Of a stretch of 64,000 nt of DNA, positions 10,977 through 22,888 are shown piece after piece; position 1 is the first letter of the stretch; every line of letters begins with the position of its first letter. The stretch comes from Rhynchopus sp. YZ270_cl-10 (Eukaryota; Euglenozoa; Diplonemea; Diplonemida; Diplonemidae): NCBI GenBank assembly GCA_964035575.1, contig OZ037891.1, positions 434,001 to 498,000 of the forward strand, in the 5' to 3' direction. The position numbers were made by a program, and so were the translations under genes. The notes below the pieces were generated by a model that was not told the DNA's origin, did not search any database, and worked only from the letters and a program-made list of their open reading frames with translations.

Positions 10977-12063
10977 TGTGTTTTTTTTTTTTTTTTTTTT
11001 TTGAGGAGGACAAAAAAACCACTCCACATTTCCACAAAGATTTCCTATTCATTTTTTTCATTTTTCATTTATTTTTTTTGCAAATGCCAGTGTCCTTTAT
11101 TGCTGTTTATACCCCTTATAGCGGGTGTTCCCTCTCCACGTATTGCCTTTTTTTTTTCTCTTGTTCTCAAAATAATGCAAAACAAAAAAAAAGGTGCAAA
11201 AGAGCAAGCAAACCTCTCTGCTCCCTGTGCACACACATATTGTATCAATTTTGAAAACGGGAACACTTGTGTTTTTTTTTAAAGTCAATTTTTTTTTTTA
11301 GCTGTGTTGAAATCAACACTCGTTTTTAAACGTAGCGCCACCATCGTGTAACAAAAGATGCCTCAGTGTCTTGCCCTTCTGCCCTTCTGGGAAGACACAC
11401 ACAATCTTTTTGCTTTTGTTTTTTTTGCTTCTCTTTTACCTTAAATGTAGGACTACAGTGTGATGTAGCGGGGGCAAAAAATACCCCTTTTTCTCATGAC
11501 TGGAGTACCCTTTCTTGGTGTATCAATGCGAGACATTCGTTATCGTCACGCTTTTCGCCATCTAAAAGGAAATAGTCATAGGGACATGGCACACCGCTAT
11601 AGCAAAGCTACTCACACGAATTCTACAGAAAAACTGTTTATTATCATCAAGAAACAAACCATATCAACCATTTTGCTTTATATGTGTCCAGACGCGCAAC
11701 AAAAAGTGTCTGCACTTTTTTTTATTTATATTGTTTGGACTTCGCCTCCACCCTTCGATAACCTGACCCCTCATCTACTGTTGTACTAAAGCCAAAGCAA
11801 TACAGAGAACCAACCATTTTTTTTTTTTGTTTTTTTACCACTTTTTTCAACCCTTCATCTGTTGTACAGGAAAAAATGCAATCCAAGATGTCAAAAGGGG
11901 GGAAATGAGGTCAACCAGAGTATTTTTATGTTTCCCATCTCTGGTTATATTGTTGTTGATGCAACAAAGGGAGGGGGAAACACTGAAAATGCAGCTGTAA
12001 GGTATTATTGACCGCTTAGATACAAAAGAACAAAAACAAAAAAAAAAAAAAAAAAAAAAAGGA

Positions 12064-12114
12064 TAGTGGAGCACACTCTAGGGTGGCACACACTAATACA
12101 ACCAAGTTTTCAAC
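12064..12114 (+). repeat. Family C hairpin element
   Basis: TAGTGGAG, CACTC / GGGTG inner stem, then ACACTAATACAACCAAGTTT. It is flanked by poly-A runs on both sides. Confidence 0.7.
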
Positions 12115-12148
12115 AACAAAAAAAAAAAAAAAAAAAAAGAAGTACATA

Positions 12149-12220
12149 GGCTTCGGCCGACATTGAGTACAGATTGTTATACCAGAAAGTATAGCGTGAT
12201 TGTCGATACAACAAAAAAAA
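12149..12220 (+). repeat. Family E element
   Basis: GGCTTCGGCCGACATTGAGT, ACAGATTG, inner ATACC / AGTAT-like stem, then GATTGTCGATACAACAAAAA. Confidence 0.65.
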
Positions 12221-12231
12221 CGTTTAGGAAA

Positions 12232-12287
12232 AGTGGAGGTTTATGCACAGGTTTTGCTGTCTACTACACTGTTTCCAACAATTTTTA
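12232..12287 (+). repeat. Family D element, diverged
   Basis: AGTGGAGGTTTATGCACAGG ... CTACTACACTGTTTCCAACA. Clamp preserved, centre diverged. Confidence 0.5.
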
Positions 12288-12570
12288 TCCCTGAGGAAGT
12301 TAAAAATAAAAAAATCTAAAACCAAAGAAAAAAAGAAAGGGTGCATTGTGTTGACCCTCTCAAATGCTTTCAAGTCTGTGAACTGAAAGTATATGAATCT
12401 AATTTTATCAAAGCAACCACATTGCTTCTGCAACCCAAAAAGGTCGTCTTTGCATAACCAAGGAGACATGGGTGGTTCCATTAGTGCCGCCTATTAGGTC
12501 TCTATTGGTATTGTGAGAGGTACGTTTTCGGGCCTTTTGCAGAAAGTATAATTGTTTTTTTTTCTGAAGG
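12288..12570. other. Unique intergenic spacer
   Basis: A/T-rich with no gene or repeat that I can define. Confidence 0.4.
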
Positions 12571-12578
12571 ATAGCAGA

Positions 12579-13381
12579 CAGGGTATAAGCTTGGATTTTG
12601 GATTTTTTCCAGAATTAGGTTTTTTGAATTTTTTTTTTTGGTGGGGTTATAGCAGGGTATTATATAGCCCCCCTAGCCCCCACCAAAAAGGTGGTTTTGT
12701 GTGAGGCAGTCATTTTTTTCTGTGGGGGAAACGAAGCGAAAAATTTTCTCGGTATTTTGTGACCACGGCAAACCTACACCACCCCAACCCTGCGGAAAAG
12801 CCTCCCCTCCTCTGTGCAACCTTGGTAGCTTTCAGCCACTGGTGATCCGCAATCCGTAGTGGGTGTCAGCCTTATTGTCGGTAACCTCAATACATTTACA
12901 AGAAACTGTGGCCATGGCACCCAAAGGTTCCTGGCGAAGCCACGGTATGCAACATTTCTAAAATCGCGCTTTAAAATTGCACTATTTTACAGGCAAACAA
13001 TGTCATGGGAAGGGTGTGAAAGCTTGCGCCGCAGGCGCACGGTACGCTACTTTATTCTTTTCGCCACATCTTTTTTCTCACTCATAGTTGGGTTCAAGCT
13101 CCGTCCGTCAAATGGAGCTCAACGAACCCTTTTTTGCGGAGCAAAAAAGGAAAAATGGCGCCGCAGGCAAAAAAATTTTAAGGTACAGCCTGGATGGTGC
13201 GGTCAGCAACCCAGTTCCCAAGGGTACTGCGTACTCCCGTGCTTCAACCACGGTTCTTTCCCCCATATTTCCCCCCCCCCCCCCCCCCCCCCGAAATCCA
13301 AATCTATATTTTTTTTTTTCCCCCGAAAAATTTCAGAATTAGGTTTTTGAACCTAATTCTGAGTACCAAGCTAATACCCTG
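12579..13381. mobile_element. hAT-like non-autonomous DNA transposon
   Basis: Ends are CAGGGTATAAGCTTGG and, on the other strand, CAGGGTATTAGCTTGG. An exact 8-bp TSD, ATAGCAGA, flanks it (12571-12578 and 13382-13389). A CAGGG end plus an 8-bp duplication is the hAT hallmark. The 803-bp interior has no transposase. It holds the module with AGGTTCCTGGCGAAGCCACG and the GCGCCGCAGGCGC hairpin (about 12850-13060), which is shared with 22889-23471 and 33489-35816, and a long C run near 13268-13292. Near the right end AGAATTAGG / CCTAATTCT forms an extra fold-back. Confidence 0.85.
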
Positions 13382-13410
13382 ATAGCAGAAGAAGAAAAAT
13401 AGGATAAAAA

Positions 13411-13478
13411 AGTGGAGATTGCACAACTATGGGCAACACAACCCCGAGGCAACTACACTACTCTAACAATTTATCAAG
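13411..13478 (+). repeat. Family D hairpin element
   Basis: AGTGGAGATTGCACAACTAT then GGCAACACAACCCCGAGGCA, ACTACACTACTCTAACAATT and TATCAAG. It sits 30 bp outside the hAT-like element. Confidence 0.7.
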
Positions 13479-14174
13479 AAAAAAACAAAACTCAGATCCA
13501 AGGATGAATGCACTTAACGAAACCACATCGTCAAAGTGCATAGCATTTTGCTTCAAAGGAAATTGCAATCCATTGGGGTTTTTTTTTTCTTCTTCTGTGC
13601 AGCAAAAAAGTGATAAAAAAAATCAACCACCTTGACGTGCGATTGTAGGTACAGCAAAAAAGGAAAGCATCCCCGCTACGTTCTTTTTTTTGATGTCAAT
13701 CGACCAGCAGAGGTTACCAACTTCAAGCATAACGCTGCATCTTCCTTTTTTTGCCGACTTTTTTTTAAAACATTTTTTCTTTTCTAATTAATTCATAAAA
13801 GTACAGTTTCTCTCCCGACTTCAAAGAAAACAACAAACGGATTTAAAGATATCGGATTAAAAAAAAAAATAAATGACAACAACAAATAATGTGAGGGGGG
13901 AACAATCACACCCACATATAATTGTTGTTCATTTTTGTTTTTTTTTTAATTCCTCTCTCTCTCTCTCTCTCTCAACAGAAAAATAATACACACTACCCCG
14001 TAAAGAAACGGGAGGGTGAGGGAATTCAGATGTTTGTTTGGTTTTTTTTGTGTGTTCGTCTTATTCTCTGCCTCTCTTTGAGTTATTGTGGTTTGTAAAG
14101 CAATTTTTTTGTTTAGCCTTATTAAAGGTAGCAATTTGTTTTTTTGTACAGATCCTATTTTTCATTTTTTTTAA
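13479..14174. other. Gene-free A/T-rich spacer
   Basis: Contains a (CT)n tract near 13953-13975. No coding or structured feature is recognised. Confidence 0.5.
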
Positions 14175-14209
14175 AAGACGACTGAGCGCGAGATGCTTCG
14201 GTACGTCTT
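14175..14209 (+). repeat. Family A hairpin with a covaried clamp
   Basis: AAGACGACTGAGCGCGAGAT then GCTTCGGTACGTCTT. The outer clamp AAGACG / CGTCTT replaces the usual AAGRTG / CATCTT by a paired change, and the inner stem is GAGC / GCTT(C) with one G-T pair. Confidence 0.7.
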
Positions 14210-14309
14210 ACTAACCTTTTTTGTTTTGTTTTTGGCATGGCATTTTTTTCTGCCTACACCACGCCCCGCAGTGCTTTTTTTCTTCCTGTACTTTTAAAAA
14301 AATGATCCT

Positions 14310-14715
14310 GGCACCTCGCACCAAGTCCTGGGCTGGACGTTAAATTGCATCCGGGGGCCCTTTTGTGGCACTCCTCCTGAAACTCTATGAAGGTCTGACC
14401 TGAGGGTAAAAGGTGCTGGGTATGCTACCCTGGGTGCTGAAGGCAGGCACACAACATGTGTGGAGGGACCTGCAGAGCCCTAGCCAGTGAAGCCAAGGAG
14501 GCCCCCCTAGGAAACTAGGGAACGGATTGGAAGAGACCTCGCCGGTAGCCGGGAACCCTCCCTGGGCTAGTACAATGATGAAACTTCAATCTAAAGTCCA
14601 CACCCACGTGGCGGCCGCTTTGGCATGCGTCTGTAAGGACAGCCTTGACTGATACTTTCTGTATTAGCACACGATTGCCTCCCTGAAGGCTACGTAGCTA
14701 CCTGAGTACAAAAAT
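14310..14715 (+). other. GC-rich structured block, possible retroelement 5' part or ncRNA
   Basis: Roughly 400 bp of mixed-composition sequence sits between T/A-rich flanks. It contains a perfect hairpin CCCTAG-GAAA-CTAGGG with a GNRA-type loop at about 14507-14522, and several GC helices (for example GCCGGTAGCCGGG). It has no long open frame. It ends near GAGTACAAAAATGCCACC before a T run. It has no second copy in the window. The strand is assumed from reading order only. Identity is unknown. Confidence 0.4.
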
Positions 14716-16203
14716 GCCACCTTTTTTCAGATGTTTGTCCAAAAATCAAATACACGCCGAACATCTGTACATTAAAAAAAGAGGGTTTTTACATCGAGTC
14801 CCAGACCCATCTGCAAGACTCATTATTTATTTTTCTTTATTTTTTTCGCACCTTTAATTTCCATCATCATTTTGAGGTGTTGCCATAAGTGGCAATTCGC
14901 CTCGCATATAATTTTTCACTTCAAGTGTGAACCCAGGTCAGTGTCATAATCTTGTTTTGTTATTTTTAAAAAAAATCGTGTATTAGTGAAAGTGGAGGGG
15001 GGGTATGTGTAGGAGGACCGTAGAATGTAACACACTCCACAACCTTTCACAAAAACACAGCGTTGTGCCGAAAAATGCGTGAAAGACACCAGTTGGGTAT
15101 GTTGTACTTAGCGATATTGTTTTTCCCCCCATTTTTATTTTTATAAAAAGCTGTCCTTGTTTGTCCTGATGAGTCCTTCATCATTTTTTTTTAAAAAGTG
15201 GGTTCCTCATAATTCCATTTGGAATGGGGTGGTCCTATTCTTTAAAATCGTTCGTCAAAGTCTTTTAAAAAAAAAGCTTACTTTGTACTGTTTGTATGTA
15301 ACCCCCTTACAGTGATTTCCCCCCCACGACACACCCGTGTGCTGTTTCCCCTCTACTGCCAATAAGGCCGAATGAGGGCCATGAAAGAAAAAAGAAAAAA
15401 ATGTCAATCCTCTGTACTCTTTATCCTCTCGTTCAATAGGATAACGGTAGCATTGTGGGTATGATTTTTTTGAGCGCTTTTTTTTACTTCTTTCCATTTT
15501 TACCGTTTAGCGGAAATGAACGAAAAAATATGCGAAAAAAAAAAAAAAAAATAGCAAACACGGCATCAAACATGGCTTCCTTCCTCTTTCTTCCCATATT
15601 ACTTCATAAGAAGGTGCGGTTTTTTTTAAATAACGCAAAGTGGGCTGCGATTTTTGATAGTCAGCTACTACATGTGTTTTAGAAAAAAAAATTTAAAAAG
15701 ACTCACAAAAATAAGCGTTGCCGAAGCAACAAACAAAAAAGCAAAAAAAAAAAAACAAAACGGAAATCGTATCAGTCCTCCTTGAGCAAGGAACGGAGAA
15801 TGTACTGGAAAAAAAAATTAATAAAGAATGAATTATGGCAAAGTGAGGTGATCGCTTCACATTTTGTCATTATTATTTTTTTTTCTTCTTCAGATTTTTA
15901 ATATCCTGTGTGAAGCTCTTGTTTTTTTTCCATTGTTGCAAAAAAGAGTTGGTCAAAAAAATGGCAAAGGAAACACGACAAGCTGTGGCGTAGCTGTTAG
16001 GTGGCGCAAGATTGGGAGAAAGAAAAAAAAAACGGGACAGCGGGACATCCCTTTTTTTGCAGTGGGTAATACCAACCAAAAAAAAAGTCTTCCCTACGTT
16101 CCATTTTTTTTCCCCCTTCTGTTCTTCCTCTTCCTCTTCTGTTACTCCCTTTTGTCCCTCTTTGAGAAGAAGGTTTAGTAGGTACCTTATGGCATTTAAT
16201 ACA
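14716..16203. other. Gene-free low-complexity intergenic DNA
   Basis: Poly-A/T runs and CT-rich tracts. Open frames are homopolymer artefacts. Confidence 0.55.
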
Positions 16204-16238
16204 AGGTGACTAAGCACAGGGCTTTGGGTCATTCTTCC
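16204..16238 (+). repeat. Family A hairpin, eroded
   Basis: AGGTGACTAAGCACAGGGCT then TTGGGTCATTCTTCC. 5' half intact, 3' half diverged. Confidence 0.5.
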
Positions 16239-16462
16239 TTTTTCTTTATTTGCAACCTAAACAATAGAAACAAAAACTTCCAGGATTTAATAATCTTCTT
16301 TTCGCAGGCTCTTCCTAAGCAATCTTTCTCTTCTCTTCTCTTTCGAAAAAAAAAAAAAATCTTGTTCTCCTTTCCCCCTTTTTTTTTTGTCTCAGCTTTG
16401 TAGGGTGATATGTACCCATAAGGTACATTCTCCTTTTACTATCATTTCTTTCTTTACAAAAA

Positions 16463-16521
16463 TGGTGTTCCGGAAACACCTGTCAAGGACATTGTCAATA
16501 TAGGCCCCTTCCGGAACACCA
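16463..16521. mobile_element. Fold-back MITE, GGTGTTCCGG type
   Basis: Terminal stem TGGTGTTCCGG / CCGGAACACCA around ACACCTGTCAAGGACATTGT and CAATATAGGCCCC. Related to 38801-38868 and 53313-53380, where the terminal stem is GGTGCT / AGCACC instead. Confidence 0.7.
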
Positions 16522-18135
16522 AAAAAAAAACAAAAGATTATTCATTCAAAAGAGGAGACGACGTTGGTGGACAAAAAAAAAAAAACTCCATTGAAAAATA
16601 TTATCTTTATCATTTCTTTCTTTCTTTTGTGCCTGCTTCCACAAGGAGGTTTTTTTTTTTTTTTTTTGCACAAAACTCTACTAGCTTTTTTTCATTTGAC
16701 TATCCACGGGAGACTTAGGCTCGTCTTACCAAACCAACTCTCTTATATCTCCAAGGTGATTTACTAAGCATATAGCGAGGCTTGAAAGATCATCAACATC
16801 CACACCTTTGCTTTTTGTTATCAGACCTTTTTTCTTTCTTTCTCTCTCTTTTTCGGTCTTCTCCTCGTTGTTGTTATTTTTTTCTAGAAAAAACAATAGA
16901 GGAACCAAGTGTTTTTTTAATTATCAGTATCATGTTTATTGTCGAAAAGGAGGGGACATCAATACAACTACCAGGAAAAGGTGGTACAACACGCCCTTCA
17001 TCCTCAAGAAAGTATCGTTTTAGTTTCTGTCTCTGCTCTCGATTTTTTTTAGAAGAAAAAAAGCCTTGACAATATCCCTCTGTTTGAAACTCCCCCCTTT
17101 ATTTACGTTTTTTTTTTAAAGTTTTTCTTCTCTAATAATATCGTCAAAAATAGCCAAAAAAAAATAGCATTGTCAAACAAATCATTAATGCGGCGTACCA
17201 AAAAAATATGATTGTTTTTTTTCCCCTAGTAGTTTGTTTTAGATTGTGTTTGTCTCAAGGCGGCATTTTGTCTTTTCAAGCTTTCATTTTATTGTTTTTT
17301 ACAAAAATATTTCAACCAACAAATGTACGTTTTTGTTACAAAAAACCCCCATCATAACTCCCTCTTCCTCCACCCTCCTCCCAAAAGGTTGATCACCTTT
17401 GAATAAGGAAACATTGCATAACAAAAAATAATAAAAAAATACCACAAAAATTAAACAACAAAAAAGATAATCGAGGTACATCTGTTTCTCCTTTTTTTAC
17501 AATACCTCGAGTCCCCACTATTTGCCACTCCCCTCGCCATCTCCATACCATATACCCTGGTATACCACAAAAAAAAAAGGGGGCAATTTATTTTTAATAA
17601 TTTCTAACGCGCGCGTTTGTTCCTTCCCTCCTTCAGGGGGAAAAAAATATGTCAGAAAAGTGGGGGGGTTTCTTTGTTTGCCAAGAGAATGCCATTTGAT
17701 GGAAGATAACTCGGTAAAAATGAAAACCCCCCCCCCCCCCCCTTCCACTTCTGATTCCCCCTTCTCTCTCGTCTCTTACAGAGAACAAAAAAAAACGTAA
17801 TGTGCACATGATCGAACAACGTCTCCTTTGATCTGATGTTCACAGAGTGAAGAGGGGGGTGATGGAGGGGGGAAGGTACAAACAAAAAATTAAGAAAAAA
17901 ATCCCCAAAAAAAAAAAAAATTCTCCCTTCTTTAAAAAAAAAAAGAAAGGGGGGTTTTTTTTTGTTCTATAGTTTGCTGACGTAAACTCTAGGAAAAATG
18001 CGATAAAAAAAAGGGGCAAGATAACTACATCTGTGTTCTTATTGTTCCCTCCTCTCCACCTCATTTTTTTTTTTTTTCTCTCTCTCTCCCCTTTTCCCTT
18101 TTCCGTTATCCTATTTTTTTTTTTTGAACCTTTGG

Positions 18136-18166
<31 letters not shown>

Positions 18167-18662
18167 TTCTCCTAAACACAGTTGGTCTTCGAATTGTTGC
18201 AAAGCTCTCAAAAAAAAAAAAAAAAAAATGGTGCAGATAATCTGCGAGCCTCTAGGATCTAGCAAACTCTGGCCTTCTCCTTCGCACAGACTTCCTCCTT
18301 TTTCCTCCTCCTCCTCTTTTCATCCTTTCCCAAGGTTGGGATTTGATTCAGTTGTAACGGATTTGAAAAAAAAAACGTACAATGATGTATGTTTTGTCAA
18401 GTTTTTTTTTAAAAAAGGCAAATAAAAAATGGTGGAACCAAAAACCTCTATAACTATGAGGGGTAACTTAAACGTGATTCCTATTTTTTTGTGTATTTTT
18501 TTTTTCTCCCCCTCAGGGTGTAGGTTATTTCCGGTATCACGTTTTCAAAATTTAGTTCTAAAAATAATTAGCTCACAAAGTTTCTTAATCCTGTTTTCCT
18601 TCTAGGCACTATTTTCAAGTATTATTATTAATTGATCTTTTTGTTTGCTTTTTGCGTTAAGA
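16522..18662. other. Gene-free low-complexity intergenic DNA
   Basis: Poly-T/poly-A runs, C runs and a (TC)n tract at about 18142-18168. A weak family A trace (AAGGTGATTTACTAAGCATA) is at 16755-16795. No gene. Confidence 0.55.
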
Positions 18663-18770
18663 CCACCTGATTTTTACCCCGCGTATAGGGCGTAAGGGCT
18701 GGGGAAAATGGGTGGGGTTTGGCCTATACGGGCCTTTACGCGCCAAAACGCGGGGGGAAAAATCAGGTGG
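18663..18770. mobile_element. Fold-back MITE, CCACCTGATTTTTACCCC type
   Basis: Left arm CCACCTGATTTTTACCCCGC pairs with right arm GCGGGGGGAAAAATCAGGTGG across a loop containing AAATGGGTGGGGTTTGG. The loop motif and arm sequence recur at 35505-35605. Confidence 0.75.
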
Positions 18771-18894
18771 CAAGATCACTCAGAAAAAAAGCGAGAGACT
18801 TAGGTGCATCACAGCAATTTTCTTTTATTTTATTCAACTGCGATTCAATTTCATCTGGAAAAAAAATAAAAATAAAAACTCCAATTCCTTTTAA

Positions 18895-18936
18895 AAGGTG
18901 ACTAAGCACGCCAAGGCTGATGTTCATCTTATAAAC
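18895..18936 (+). repeat. Family A hairpin
   Basis: AAGGTGACTAAGCACGCCAA then GGCTGATGTTCATCTTATAA. Clamp intact, inner stem weakened. Confidence 0.6.
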
Positions 18937-19883
18937 TGTTTGTTGTATTTTAATAATTATTTTAATTGTATTTTTTATCTTTTTGCTCTGCAATATTTTG
19001 TTATAGAACTTTTAAAAAAAGCTGAGTTGAAGAGAGGTGTTACCCTGTTCCACTTTCCCACGACTCCATTGCCACATTTTGACTTTGTTAGTCTCATGGA
19101 TGGTAATTTGGAGGATTAGAATCAGAAGAACAAGGGTCAGTTCACCGCTCTAAGAATTTCTTCTCGCAGAGGCACAAGGGGGGTTTGCATGGCTTTGTAC
19201 GAAGACGCTACTTCAATCTATTCATGTTCGTTGGTGCTTTCAACTTTTTTCTTTTTTTCTTTAAAGATACGGAGTCTTTTTGTTCCTCTGTGTGTGTGTG
19301 CATGGCAAGCCAGGTCTAATTTTCTTTTAATTTAGAAAAGAGTCGAAAGGGAAGAGGTGTTTCCTGGGTGCTGCTTTGTACATTCATTTTAGTCTTTTTT
19401 TTTGTGCGATACCAATTTAAAAACGTTGTAATATCATTTTATATGGTAAAAAAAATACGCGGCCAAGCAGGCTTTTTTTCTTTGCTGTTTTCCGTGTATA
19501 CTTTGCAACATTGTAAATTTCGTTTCTACAAAAAATAAAAAGGGGGCAAAAACAAAACAAACTCTCGATCCAGATGCGAGCACCAAATGTATACGTGATA
19601 GATAAAACAGACACAACACGTTTGTTGTCCCATGAAAAAAAGCGTCCATTTTTTCCTCTTTTTTAGTTTTCTTCTTTCTGTGGAGACTTTTCTGCCACAG
19701 GCAGGTGGTCATCCACGTGAGAGCCCTCCTTAGTGCTGTGCGATGAGTGTTTCTTAGTGAGGGAAAATTTTTCTTTTTCTTTTTTTTTTTTTTCCATGCG
19801 TTTTTTTTTTTTTTTTTTTTTGGGGTGACTAAGTAGACTAAGTACCAAACACTACGGCTTAGTTTCACCCTATATCTGTTTCT
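18937..19883. other. Gene-free intergenic DNA
   Basis: Mixed and T-rich sequence. A diverged family A-like copy (GGGGTGACTAAGTAGACTAA ... CACTACGGCTTAGTTTCACC) lies at 19821-19872. Confidence 0.5.
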
Positions 19884-19915
19884 GAGATGTGCACGTGAAG
19901 GGGCACATTCATCTT
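19884..19915 (+). repeat. Family B hairpin
   Basis: GAGATGTGCACGTGAAGGGG then CACATTCATCTTTAC. Clamp AGATG / CATCT. Confidence 0.6.
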
Positions 19916-20036
19916 TACAACACAAAAAAATTCTCTTTTTTTTTTCTTGCGATCGATCCCTTCATAAATTCAGTTCTTTTTGTGTGAAGGTTAAAGATTT
20001 GTTGTCTGTTTAATAAATGCAAAAAAAAAGGGGCTT

Positions 20037-20113
20037 TGAAATTCATTACCAGTAACCTTCGGGCTACCTTATGTATACAACCCTTCCAGGGTGATTGCTG
20101 ATACTACAAAAAA
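20037..20113 (+). repeat. Family E element
   Basis: CTTCGGGCTACCTTATGTAT, inner stem ACCC / GGGT, then GATTGCTGATACTACAAAAA. Confidence 0.55.
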
Positions 20114-20660
20114 AAGTTTAAATGATCTGTGGGTATCCTAGCTGCAGGACGACAGAACACCTTCTTTCTGATTATTTTTTTTGTCGATGCAACAACAACA
20201 AGGTGATAAGCCATCAAAGTGTTTCCCAATCTGTGCACTTTTCTTTTTTTTTTTTGAGGTTTCTGGCCTCTTATTCTGTTTTCTCTCTTTTATTATAGAT
20301 GTTGAGCCCCAGGTTCTTTCGTCGAAAAAAAAGTAAATGTTCTCTTTTGCGTTTTCAATGCAAAAATATTGTGTTTTTTTAGTATTTTATGGTGTACTTT
20401 AGCGAGGTTCAATTTGTTACGTTTTCTTTGAAAAATAACCACATTTTTTTAGAATGCGTGCCCTTTTATCATTCAATATTTCTTTTTTCTTTTTTTTTAA
20501 ATTTGCGTGCCATTTTCTTTTTTTCTTAGGCGAGTAGGGGAAAACCAGAGTGAAGACTGCCCACATGACAGCTGCACTATGCCAACAGCACTTCCCCCTC
20601 CTCTAACCTATGTTCTTATGAGGAAAAGAAAAGGTGGAAAAGAAACGATAAAAAAGAAAG

Positions 20661-20763
20661 TGCACCTCATAGGTCCACCTGATTTTGACCCGGTAGCAAC
20701 TTCTGCCAAACAGCACCCAATCACCGCCAAAGTCGGGTCAAAAAAAATAAGGATGTAGGTGCA
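20661..20763. mobile_element. Fold-back MITE related to 18663-18770
   Basis: Outer TGCACCT / AGGTGCA and inner CCACCTGATTTTGACCCG / CGGGTCAAAAAAAAT arms. The centre is unrelated to the other copies. Confidence 0.6.
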
Positions 20764-21592
20764 ATCATTATGCGTGCAAACGAATCTGCCCCCTTTTTAG
20801 GTACACTCCCACGAGAGGGCTTTGTATTTCAATTTTTTTTTTTTTTGTAGTATTTTTTTTTTTTTTTTTTGTGCGCAACTAACTGCAAGACTAACTTAAC
20901 GTAACAAGCTAACCCCCTTTTTTTTTATTATAAAATACAGGGACCAAAACAAACACAAGATAAGGTAGAGGGGAAAGCTTGAGGTCGTATTTTTGGTAAA
21001 CCAAAACAATTTCTTGCTTTACCTTGCCCTGTGTATGTTGTACGTCCTGTCACATAAAGGGTTCCGTTGTTCTTGTCAACACAATGACAACCCCACCTGC
21101 TTTCTGCTGTCAAAAGCAAGTACACCGTGTGTGGCCCAGAGAGATATCACAAGGCATGGTTTTGACACCCCTTCCACACATCGTATAAACCTGAAACGAA
21201 AAAAAATGGAGGGGGGGTGGTTGGCCTGTGATCTGATTGCTTTCAGTTGGGAAGGGCTGTAAAAAAACACACACGGATAGATTTTTGCCTTTTTTTTTTT
21301 GAAAAAAAAAATACTTCCCAACCCCTTGGGGTGCAGGAAACATTTTTATTTTTTTTTTTGCCGCCCGCATTGTTGACATACAATTTGTTATTTTATTTTG
21401 AACATCCTTTACAGCGTGCTTTTGTTTTTCAAAGAAATAGTGTGCACGCCACATGGCTCATTTATTTTTTTTTCTTCATTTTCTCTCTTTTTTTGTTTCT
21501 TGTAGGTCACTCCGGTGTGTTTTCATACACAGAGTCACAACTCTTTCGATTATGTGTGATTTTTCTTCTTCTATTGCGTGAGTTCTCCTGGT
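20764..21592. other. Gene-free intergenic DNA
   Basis: Homopolymer runs and mixed sequence around 20930-21260. The open frames there have no recognisable domain. Confidence 0.5.
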
Positions 21593-21810
21593 CAGGGGTT
21601 TATACAGCGCGTTATCTTCAAAAACAAAAGCTCGGAGCAACTCGATCAGGTTTAAAAAAAAAAATTTCCAGCACGCTTCGCATGTAGGAAACGCTTGCAC
21701 CCCTTAAAGGGTAATGAACCACTTTTTTGACCTGACCGAGTTTTCTCCTGTGGAGTAACCTGCAAACTCAGTCAGACTGACCGAGTTTTTATACACTGTA
21801 TAAGCCCCTG
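21593..21810. mobile_element. TIR MITE, CAGGGG ends
   Basis: CAGGGGTTTATACAG on the left and CAGGGGCTTATACAG (reverse complement) on the right, 15 bp with one mismatch. Repeated GACCGAGTTTT motifs lie inside the right half. No clear duplication of the flanks, so it is old or rearranged. Confidence 0.6.
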
Positions 21811-21867
21811 GACTTAGGTATGTAATTATCTCTGTCTTTTAAGCATTTTTTATATGCTCTCTTTTTA

Positions 21868-21899
21868 CGAATGTGTGCGCACAAAGATACATTCATCTG
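21868..21899 (+). repeat. Family B hairpin
   Basis: CGAATGTGTGCGCACAAAGA then TACATTCATCTG. Outer GAATG / CATTC pairing, a covaried clamp variant. Confidence 0.5.
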
Positions 21900-21924
21900 C
21901 CAAGCTTTCATTAGCATTATTTAA

Positions 21925-22053
21925 GGATGGCTCCCGTTAGCGGGTATCGTGTAGTACTGGGTTTTTGCAAAATCTCAGATTCCTGGGTATTACCGGGTTT
22001 TTAATACCCTGGACCCGGTAATTTCCGGTACCCCGTTACCGGGGGTGCTATCC
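21925..22053. mobile_element. Fold-back MITE, GGATGGCTCCCG ends
   Basis: Left GGATGGCTCCCGTTAGCGGG faces right GGATAGCACCCCCGGTAACG on the other strand. The interior has repeated GGGT-TTTT and CCGG steps. Confidence 0.55.
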
Positions 22054-22704
22054 ACGTATTGTTGTTATTATTATTTTAAAATTTATTTTGTTAAAGTGAG
22101 CACCGAAAATGAGAGGCTTAGGATCCTATTAAGGACCTTTGTTTCTTTAAAATTACACCCCGTATAAATCCACCCCGTTTATAACTGAATCAAAAAACCC
22201 CAACCTTCTGACCCGTTTGTCCCCTGTTAGCAAACACCCCACTATAGCTACACGACGGTGAAGTAAAATGACTCCTTTCTCTCCTTTTTTTTCTCCGTAT
22301 ATTTTTATTAAAAAAATCTAGAGCAAAAAAACAAAAAAAAAAAATAGCAAAAGACTCAAACACTCCCGATTTTTCTCCCACACCCCGGTCAATGCGGCAG
22401 AACTGTGTTGGCACCATATCCCCTTCTTTTGTTTTGCATCTTCCAACTGTTGCCTTTTGGGTTCTTCACACCTTAGGAGCGCAACACCCACAAAATGGAG
22501 GCAAATCAAAAGGAAAACAACCCTCTTTTCTTTGGCCTGCGTCTGCCTATGTAGGTTGAGACGCTTGCACTTTCAATTTCTCTTTCTTTAGCAGTGTCTT
22601 AGACACACGAAAAGCCCTGAGGAGAGGAGAGAGGCGGGACTGTTAGAATAAATTTCAACAGATTTTTCTTTTTTCTTTTTTCCCTCCACTTCCCACCCCT
22701 ATTT

Positions 22705-22738
22705 GAGATGTTTGTACAACGAGACGTACATTCATCTT
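22705..22738 (+). repeat. Family B hairpin with TGTAC/GTACA stem
   Basis: GAGATGTTTGTACAACGAGA then CGTACATTCATCTTTC. Inner stem TGTAC / GTACA replaces TGTGC / GCACA, a compensatory G-C to A-T change. Confidence 0.75.
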
Positions 22739-22762
22739 TCAAAATTTCTTTTTCTTCCTTTC

Positions 22763-22797
22763 AGGTTGACTAAGCAAATGTGAGGCTTTGGACTCAC
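22763..22797 (+). repeat. Family A hairpin, diverged
   Basis: AGGTTGACTAAGCAAATGTG then AGGCTTTGGACTCAC. The inner stem AAGC / GCTT is intact. Confidence 0.5.
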
Positions 22798-22888
22798 AAT
22801 ATCAATCCTTGTTTTCTTTTAGGTTTGACATCTCATCTCTCGAGGAGGTCCGCATTTTCTTTTTTTTTTTTTTTTTTTGCAATGCTTT

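Noticed and set aside
14310-14360. HDV-like ribozyme suggested by ACCTCGCACC
   Set aside because: I could not pair the required nested helices, so a short CTCGC match is not enough.
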